Shown: positions 1 to 5,510 of the stretch, piece after piece
How positions within the stretch are numbered: position 1 is the first letter of the stretch
Layout of the letters: each line of letters starts with the position of its first letter
Assembly: GCA_002726845.1 (NCBI GenBank)
Contig: PBSP01000049.1
Span: 1-8,161 of the forward strand
Direction of reading: 5' to 3'
From: Methanobacteriota archaeon
GTDB lineage: Archaea; Thermoplasmatota; Poseidoniia; Poseidoniales; Poseidoniaceae
DNA length: 8,161 nt
Made by a program: the position numbers and the translations under genes
Notes under the pieces: generated by a model
What the model was told of the DNA's origin: nothing
Databases searched by the model: none
What the model saw: the letters and a program-made list of their open reading frames with translations, nothing else

Positions 1-2
1 CG

Positions 3-1052
3 TTCAAAGTTCCAGAATTAACAACCCATACCTGCGGTCGCATTCACGGGTTTCTTGGGCGCGTTGTGGCTCCACTTATTGAACGACGTCGACAACTGAA
101 ACAACAAATCCTTGTCAAAGGTGATGCTGCTGATCTCCAGCAAAACGCTCTCAAATGGTTGCTTGTAACGTGTTTCGGTTACACCGGTTATCGCAACGCT
201 CGCTTTGGTCGAATCGAAGCACATGAAGCAATCTGTGCTTGGGCGCGTGAGCTTCTTTTACAGACAATTCAACATGCACAGGAGCGAGGTTGGGAAGTAT
301 TGCATGCCATTGTTGATTCAATTTGGATCCGTGATACGGAGGGCCGTTCGTTGGAAGAGCAGCACAAATCCGCCATGGAATTGGCTCAACACGTTCACAA
401 TGCAACAGGAATTCCGCTTGAATACGAAGCAACGTATCGATGCATTGCTTTCCTCCCCAGTCGGATGCACACAGGTGGATCCTTGACCAAATACTGGGCT
501 TACAACGATAAGGAGTTGAAAGTCCGAGGACTTGAATTACGTCAACACTCCACATGTCCATGGATTGTTCAACTTCAGAAACGTGCTTTGGAAGTACTTG
601 TTCAATCGGATGATTTGGTCGATGGGATACCAAGCTCTCGCGTCCAGTCGCGTGTTCAACGCCTGCTTATCGAAGAAGTGCATCGATTGGAACAGCACCA
701 AGTGCCCCCTAGAGAGTTGCTGATTACGCAACGTCTTTCACGTAAGCCAACACCCAATTCTTCACGAACGGTGGCCATGTTGGCCTACCAACGTTCTGAA
801 GCACTCGGATACCCCCTTGAATTAGCGTCAAAAGTTCGGTTTATTATTTGCTCAAATCATTGGAGCAATCCATTGGAACGTGTCATTCTTGCACAGGAAT
901 GTGAACATGAACAGCGTCCAATTCGGAGGATTGACATCGATCACTATCGCCGTCTTGCGATTCGGGCAATATGGGCTGTGCTTGGACCCTTCGGATGGTT
1001 GGAGGAAGATCTTCTTCAGAAGAACGTGACACGTTTGGATCAATGGTTGTAA
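3..1052 (+). CDS. polB2: B-family DNA polymerase, degenerate PolB2-like, C-terminal part (5' end outside window)
   Basis: The reading frame is open from base 3, so the gene starts before the window; the GTG at 66 is internal. Visible are the palm/fingers and thumb of a B-family polymerase. Motif B (153-179) reads KWLLVTCFG where active enzymes have KxxxNSxYG: the Lys is kept, but Asn, Ser and Tyr are replaced by Val, Thr and Phe. Motif C reads HAIVDSIWI where YGDTDS is usual; only the second Asp survives (codon 315-317) and the first metal-binding Asp is Ile. Further on, VRGLELRQHSTCPW matches the KxxGxE-type thumb-side motif and IDIDHYRRLAIRAIW matches the usual end of the family. The protein ends in TRLDQWL, resembling the C-terminal PCNA-binding peptide of archaeal PolB but lacking its Gln. 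Degenerate motif C is characteristic of archaeal PolB2, which has been linked to damage tolerance; motif A lies outside the window. It may be weakly active, or structural only. The 3' end overlaps the convergent RecA-like gene by 170 bp. Confidence 0.85.
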   Translation, partial: FKVPELTTHTCGRIHGFLGRVVAPLIERRRQLKQQILVKGDAADLQQNALKWLLVTCFGYTGYRNARFGRIEAHEAICAWARELLLQTIQHAQERGWEVLHAIVDSIWIRDTEGRSLEEQHKSAMELAQHVHNATGIPLEYEATYRCIAFLPSRMHTGGSLTKYWAYNDKELKVRGLELRQHSTCPWIVQLQKRALEVLVQSDDLVDGIPSSRVQSRVQRLLIEEVHRLEQHQVPPRELLITQRLSRKPTPNSSRTVAMLAYQRSEALGYPLELASKVRFIICSNHWSNPLERVILAQECEHEQRPIRRIDIDHYRRLAIRAIWAVLGPFGWLEEDLLQKNVTRLDQWL

Positions 1053-1701
1053 ACGCGTCCAATTTTCGCTGTTGATTTTCCGTATGATGGGGATTGAAGT
1101 CCAAGAGATAGTGCTCGTTTTCCCCAGCCAATCGAAGCAATGCGTGTTTCTTGTCGTCCCAGAATGCTCGGAAATGTTTGTTGAGATACGGTCGCATTGT
1201 GCACTTGAGTTGCTGATGCAATGGAGAGATTGTCTTCCCATCAAGAAGAACAACTGAACAATGTTTGGAGAGTTTCTGTAACGCAGCCAGACAGTGGCGT
1301 AAAATCGAACGGGCTTCAAATTGCTTAATTTGTTGATCGAGGAACATCGCTAACAGACCATCGATGACAATTAGAGGTGCTTTGGTCAAAGACACCTCGT
1401 GGCGAACTCTCAGAATAAGTTGGTGCAGCTGGTGCAGCGTGAATCCGCGCCCGATATACAGACGACGTAGGACCTCCTCAGGGTTGCAATTGAGCGATTG
1501 AATAGGAGGAAAGAATTGGCTCGGATCAAAACGATGTCCGCCGTCAATCCAATGTACGCAATCGCCTTGGGAAAGGACCATTGCGGTCCAATGTTGAACG
1601 ATGCTTCGAACGTCTTTTCCAAAGGAACCAGGTCCTTCAAGCAAGGTAATACCCGTTGAAGGAACTTGCAGGTCTTCAGTCGTTCGTCGAACAGGAAGCA
1701 T
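883..1701 (-). CDS. RecA/RadA-fold protein with degenerate ATPase motifs
   Basis: A 272-residue protein with a single RecA-like core at about residues 15-203 and no N-terminal HhH domain as in true RadA. A Walker A-like loop is at residues 23-30, GPGSFGKD: the Lys is kept but the Thr/Ser that binds Mg is Asp. The RadA stretch IDTEGTFRPER appears as IDGGHRFDPSQ (52-62), so the catalytic Glu is Gly. Walker B is clear at 109-120 (PLIVIDGLLAMF, Asp114), and RRLYIGRGFTLHQLHQL (79-95) matches the RadA region after Walker A. Residues after about 205 form a hydrophilic, probably disordered tail, most of it (from about residue 217) encoded opposite the polymerase gene. The ATG at 1701 has a GGTGA ribosome-binding site four bases upstream. 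Family knowledge suggests binding or regulation of RadA filaments or a polymerase; hydrolysis looks unlikely. A KaiC/RadB-like paralogue is the alternative. Its position between two DNA polymerases suggests a role in DNA repair, by inference. Confidence 0.72.
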   Translation of the reverse strand: MLPVRRTTEDLQVPSTGITLLEGPGSFGKDVRSIVQHWTAMVLSQGDCVHWIDGGHRFDPSQFFPPIQSLNCNPEEVLRRLYIGRGFTLHQLHQLILRVRHEVSLTKAPLIVIDGLLAMFLDQQIKQFEARSILRHCLAALQKLSKHCSVVLLDGKTISPLHQQLKCTMRPYLNKHFRAFWDDKKHALLRLAGENEHYLLDFNPHHTENQQRKLDAFTTIDPNVSRSSEEDLPPTIRRVQAQPILPESQDGDSDRCQSSELDAVHVHIPVQE

Positions 1702-1810
1702 TGTCTCACCGAGTATTGTTAATCGTCGAAATCAAACCTCAGTGTTTTTGCACAGGGTGATGGAAAAGTGAAGGATGAATTTCAAACACTACCGCCTTGT
1801 GTAGGTAGAT
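1702..1810. promoter_or_regulatory. Divergent promoter region between the RecA-like gene and dinB
   Basis: These 109 bases must hold the start signals of both flanking genes, because they run away from each other. No textbook TATA box is visible; the AT-rich patches are ATTGTTAAT (1715-1723) and GAATTTCAAA (1777-1786). A 7-bp inverted repeat, AGTGTTT at 1741-1747 and AAACACT at 1784-1790, could be an operator, but a repeat of this length arises fairly easily by chance. Shared control of the two genes is an inference from the layout. Confidence 0.45.
1706..1710 (-). promoter_or_regulatory. Ribosome-binding site of the RecA-like gene
   Basis: Read on the minus strand this is GGTGA, four bases before the ATG at 1701. 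It matches the core complementary to the archaeal 16S rRNA 3' end and supports this start over others. Confidence 0.6.
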
Positions 1811-2923
1811 GTGCGAAAGGAGCGAATCCTCATTCATTGCGATTTGGATGCTTTTTTTGCATCGGTTGAAATTCTGCATCATGGATTTTCAGAAGATGAA
1901 CCGTTGATTATAGGATCCGATCCCCAGCAAGGTCGAGGTCGTGGAATTGTATCCACTTGCAACTATGCTGCACGTGAATACGGTGTTCGTTCAGCAATGC
2001 CCATCTCGGAGGCTTGGCGCCGTTGTCCTGGACAACCCTTCGGGCCTGCACGATACATTCGAGGGACACGATCGTTGTATTCGATGGCATCTCGTCGCGT
2101 GATGAAGATTTTGCGCAGCAACTCCGATAAGTTTGAACAGGCCAGTATTGATGAAGCGTATTTGGACGTCACCGAAACCGTTGATGGTGAATGGGACGAG
2201 GCGATGGCGCTTGCACGAAGACTGCAACGATTGATACATGAGAACGTGGGGCTAACTGCATCCTTTGGAATCGGGCCGACACGAATCATCGCCAAAATGT
2301 CATCCGAGGTGAACAAACCGAACGGTATTCATCGAGTGTTACCGGATGAGGTCTTGGAATTTTTCGAGTCGAGGTCGGTTCGTGAAGTGCCTGGAATCGG
2401 CCCAAAAACAGCAAATACGCTGGCTGAATGGGGCATATCAACGATGGATGAGGCTGTAGAATTGGGAGAACTTGCTCTTGCACGCATGACATCACGACGA
2501 TTCTCATCATGGATGTTACGCGTTGTTGACGGTTCAACATCCAATGTTGTGAGCCCGCTTCGTTCTCGAAGATCAATTGGCAAAGAACGTACGTTTTCTG
2601 TCGATCAAAGCGATCATGAGCACGTCCTCGAAATTCTTGAGCAACTGACCAAAAACGTTCTTGAAAAATCAAGAACCGAAGGTATAGCAGGACGGCTTGC
2701 AGAAGTAAAAATCCGATATACTGGGTTTCAAACCCACACTCACGGGCGCTCGATTCCAGTGGCTATGGATGACACTGAAGTTTTTCTGCGTCAAGTGCGT
2801 CGTTTGTTCGCAGAAAACATCCATCAGGATGAAAATGTACGACTCATTGGTTTCCGACTTGGACAACTCGAGGAGTTGGACACTCGACAAACAACGTTGC
2901 AATTTGGCGACGAGTCAGAGTAA
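1811..2923 (+). CDS. dinB: Y-family translesion DNA polymerase (DinB/Dpo4 type)
   Basis: A complete 370-residue Y-family polymerase, which copies past damaged template bases with low fidelity. The palm carries CDLDAFFASVE at 10-20, with metal ligand Asp11 and Phe16 at the steric-gate position, and SIDEAYLD at 112-119 with the catalytic pair Asp114 and Glu115. SFGIGPTRIIAKMSSEVNKP follows as the usual palm/thumb signature. A helix-hairpin-helix (VPGIGPKTANTL) lies in the thumb, and SIGKERTF opens the little-finger domain. All catalytic residues expected in an active enzyme are present. The C-terminus has RQTTLQFG, similar to a PCNA-interacting peptide, which would recruit it to the clamp. The GTG start is the only start codon between the upstream in-frame TAG at 1802 and the first catalytic motif; a weak GGT lies four bases before it. 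The stop overlaps the convergent valS gene by 9 bp. It is divergent from the RecA-like gene. Confidence 0.97.
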   Translation: MRKERILIHCDLDAFFASVEILHHGFSEDEPLIIGSDPQQGRGRGIVSTCNYAAREYGVRSAMPISEAWRRCPGQPFGPARYIRGTRSLYSMASRRVMKILRSNSDKFEQASIDEAYLDVTETVDGEWDEAMALARRLQRLIHENVGLTASFGIGPTRIIAKMSSEVNKPNGIHRVLPDEVLEFFESRSVREVPGIGPKTANTLAEWGISTMDEAVELGELALARMTSRRFSSWMLRVVDGSTSNVVSPLRSRRSIGKERTFSVDQSDHEHVLEILEQLTKNVLEKSRTEGIAGRLAEVKIRYTGFQTHTHGRSIPVAMDDTEVFLRQVRRLFAENIHQDENVRLIGFRLGQLEELDTRQTTLQFGDESE

Positions 2924-5377
2924 TTTGTGCATTCGAGTGAGTGTTTTACGAAATTCTTCAAGCGGCGGTGGTATCTCAATACCTTCAATTTCGGCATTCA
3001 ATGACAATCCCTTTTCCTTTTTTGTTTTCCATACCTCGCTGTTGAACGATTCAATGTCCGACGTTTTCGCATTCAACGTTGCGTCAATAGGAGGTAGCGA
3101 TGGGAATGCATGCACATCCACCGAACTCTCATCGTACAATGTCATCGATATATGGTGGCAGAAAAACGGACAAATCGGACTAAATGCCGCAAGGAATTTC
3201 CGAAGTATTTGATGTATGGTCCACGCGGCATGTGCATCACCGTCGTAAAGACGAGATTTTGCCATCTCAAGCCAGTGTGATGGGAGAATACCTGTTCCAA
3301 ACGTTTTCAGAGATTGTGTTGCTGTATAAATATCGAGGTTTTTCCATGCAGTTTCAACATCGGTCATCATCTCTGAAAATTCCGACTGTATCCATCGATC
3401 TTCAATCGGATACGGTGTTTGAGGTTCACTCGTTGGGCAATCAAACTGGCTGGCAAAGCGAGCGACATTGAAGATTTTTGTTAACACACCGAAATACTTT
3501 GATTCAATCTCTTCTGGGTTGATATGAAAATCGTCCCCTACTTGAGCTTCACACGCTTTCCAAAGACGGAAACACTCGCTACCGATCTTGTTGGCTTTGA
3601 GGCTCACGGAACCATCTGGACCTCGTATTTTCCACGAACCGGTGCGACCCCCTGCTCCACACTCGAGAACACTGTCAGCATCGATTCCGTTACCAAGAGA
3701 TTTTGACATTTTACGACCCCATGGGTCCATGCCGAGACCATCAATCCAGACGTGTTTGAATCCTGGTTTTTCGAGAAGAAGACATGATTTGAGAAGCGTG
3801 TAGTACAACCAGGTTCGAACAATTTCCTTTCCTTGTGGTCGTAGAGCAGTTGGAAATGCTTTCTTGAAAACCTCGGGTTGTTTCAGATACCCACTAACAA
3901 ACAAATTGGAATTCGATGAATCCATCCACGTATCGAAAACCTTCTCCTCGCCACGAATGTTGCCCATCATCTCATGGTGCTCTGCGTACGCTCCTATGTC
4001 CTCTCTCGTATCACGTTTCAAAATCCTCGAACCTTCGGGAGGAGCGTCCTTCCACGGTTGTACATACGTTCCTGCTGGTGGGACGATGATGTACTCCTCG
4101 TCCTCGGAATACCAAATCGGTATTTCAGTGTGATACCAACGACGCCTTGAGATAGGCCAATCGATGCTGATGTTGTCCATCCAATCCAGAAGGAATTGCT
4201 TGTTTCGGGGAGGGTGAAATTCAATTTCTTCAATCAACTTTAGCATCGTATCTTGGATGTGCGTTTGACGAACATACCATTCCTTCAGAAGTATGATCTC
4301 GACTGGATTTTTTCCTCGCTCTGAGACAGGAACTTCTTGTTGTCGTTCTTCGATTGATGCGATGTTGTTTTGTGATTCCAAAATCTCGATTGCCTTGACT
4401 CGAGCATCTCCTACACTCATCCCCTCAAGTGGGCCAGAAATTGATGTCATACAGCCGTTCAAATCAATGGCTTGAAACGGCGTTAGTCCAAGCTCGCGAA
4501 ATACAGCCACGTCGTTTTGGTCCCCAAAAGAACAAACCATGAGAATTCCACTTCCAAATTCGGATTTGACTGAGGGATGGGTCTGTATCTCGACCGATTG
4601 CTTGCGACCGTTAACCGGAATTGGCAGGATGGCTTGTTTACCAACCAAGTGTTGGTAGCGTTCATCCTCTGGATGAACAACAACTACGCCACATGCGCAG
4701 ATTAGTTCCGGTCGAGTCGTCGAAATAATCAGTTCCTCGCCATCGTTGGTTAACCACTTTACGTCGACGAGTTTTGTCGTACGTTGGATACGTTCAACTT
4801 CAGCATCGGCGATGGTTGTTCCTTCGACAGGATCGTAGATGTTGGGGCGTAAATCCTCGACAATGTCTCCTTTTTTGAAGAGCTCAATGAAGATGGATTG
4901 CGTAACAGAACGGTAATCTGGAGCATCGGTCAAGTATTCTGCAGCGAAATCACAGGAAAGCCCCACGCGTGCAGCTGTTTTTCGCATCGCTTGGGTAAAG
5001 GTTTCAATCGTTGTCCGGCAGAGGTTGAGAAACTCCTCTCTGTCATAGGTTTTCATTTTTCTTTTGGTATCCTTTTCGACCGTGAATTCGATATTGATAC
5101 CGTTTCGATCGACGCCCCATGGAAAATAGACTTCATTTCCGAGCAGTCGCTGCGAACGTGCCAAAACATCGATCATCGAGTATTGTGCAACGGCTCCAAT
5201 GTGCCACGTACCCGAAGGGTAGGGAGGGGGTGTATCAATGACGAATATCGGTTTACCACTGTCCGGTTTGAATCCGTATCGACGTTGGTATGCTGATTCA
5301 TCGGCATAGTGTTCTGCCTGAATTTTCTTTTCTAGGTCGATTGACCATCGCTTTTCTGGAAGTCGAGGCGTCCCCAT
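2915..5377 (-). CDS. valS: Valyl-tRNA synthetase, archaeal type
   Basis: A class I aminoacyl-tRNA synthetase that charges tRNA-Val in the cytosol. With the ATG at 5377 it is 820 residues. The HIGH motif appears as WHIGA (58-62, in a TPPPYPSGTWHIG context) and KMSKS is exact (556-560). Between them is the CP1 editing domain with TTRPE and the archaeal ValRS-like MVCSFGDQNDV, where the Asp residues are kept, followed by GDARVKAIEIL. DWPISRRRW leads back to the catalytic core. The protein ends in an anticodon-binding domain with a short tail (KEKGLSLNAEI...) and no bacterial C-terminal coiled coil. About 25 extra residues separate KMSKS from the anticodon domain. The frame is also open to an ATG at 5434 and a TTG at 5527; I prefer 5377 because it directly precedes the conserved LPEKRW segment and has GGTG six bases upstream, whereas the TTG would overlap the divergent gene. 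IleRS is the alternative but fits length and the editing motif less well. Confidence 0.93.
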   Translation of the reverse strand: MGTPRLPEKRWSIDLEKKIQAEHYADESAYQRRYGFKPDSGKPIFVIDTPPPYPSGTWHIGAVAQYSMIDVLARSQRLLGNEVYFPWGVDRNGINIEFTVEKDTKRKMKTYDREEFLNLCRTTIETFTQAMRKTAARVGLSCDFAAEYLTDAPDYRSVTQSIFIELFKKGDIVEDLRPNIYDPVEGTTIADAEVERIQRTTKLVDVKWLTNDGEELIISTTRPELICACGVVVVHPEDERYQHLVGKQAILPIPVNGRKQSVEIQTHPSVKSEFGSGILMVCSFGDQNDVAVFRELGLTPFQAIDLNGCMTSISGPLEGMSVGDARVKAIEILESQNNIASIEERQQEVPVSERGKNPVEIILLKEWYVRQTHIQDTMLKLIEEIEFHPPRNKQFLLDWMDNISIDWPISRRRWYHTEIPIWYSEDEEYIIVPPAGTYVQPWKDAPPEGSRILKRDTREDIGAYAEHHEMMGNIRGEEKVFDTWMDSSNSNLFVSGYLKQPEVFKKAFPTALRPQGKEIVRTWLYYTLLKSCLLLEKPGFKHVWIDGLGMDPWGRKMSKSLGNGIDADSVLECGAGGRTGSWKIRGPDGSVSLKANKIGSECFRLWKACEAQVGDDFHINPEEIESKYFGVLTKIFNVARFASQFDCPTSEPQTPYPIEDRWIQSEFSEMMTDVETAWKNLDIYTATQSLKTFGTGILPSHWLEMAKSRLYDGDAHAAWTIHQILRKFLAAFSPICPFFCHHISMTLYDESSVDVHAFPSLPPIDATLNAKTSDIESFNSEVWKTKKEKGLSLNAEIEGIEIPPPLEEFRKTLTRMHKLL

Positions 5378-5510
5378 GCTAAACACCGGCCCTGTCCCCT
5401 GTAACTGGGGGGGTCCAGACGTTCCTGTGTTCATTTCTTTTTGAACGGTTCCCTTGTGGCTCGGCGGCAATACTTTCAATGAAGGACACAAGCGGCTGTT
5501 GGGTTCCAGT
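5378..5510. promoter_or_regulatory. Divergent start region between valS and the RND-family gene
   Basis: The two flanking genes run apart from here, so both promoters should lie in or next to this stretch. No clear TATA box is visible; AATACTTTCAAT (5469-5480) is the best AT-rich candidate. A run of seven G on the plus strand (5407-5413) falls between the two plausible valS start codons. If valS starts at 5434 instead, only 76 bases remain. Confidence 0.4.
5384..5387 (-). promoter_or_regulatory. Probable ribosome-binding site supporting the 5377 valS start
   Basis: On the minus strand GGTG lies six bases before the ATG at 5377. The same core is used by the RecA-like gene. The alternative ATG at 5434 is preceded by an A-rich stretch without such a match, so this site decides the start choice, moderately. 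Confidence 0.4.

Noticed and set aside
66..68. GTG at 66 as the real start of the polymerase
   Set aside because: The frame is open upstream to the window edge and the preceding residues (VPELTTHTCGRIHGFLGR) continue the polymerase fold, so the gene is simply cut by the window.
151..633. 160-codon open frame on the minus strand inside the polymerase
   Set aside because: Antisense shadow of the motif B/C region, with no recognisable protein features.
1053..1075. T-rich stretch after the polymerase stop as a terminator
   Set aside because: Only short T runs, no clear poly-T tract or hairpin, and it lies inside the RecA-like coding region.
1734..1747. Short palindrome AAAC-N6-GTTT as an operator
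   Set aside because: Four-base arms are expected by chance in a stretch this long.
2769..3212. 147-codon open frame on the plus strand across the dinB/valS junction
   Set aside because: It is out of frame with dinB and antisense to the conserved C-terminus of valS; no family features are visible.
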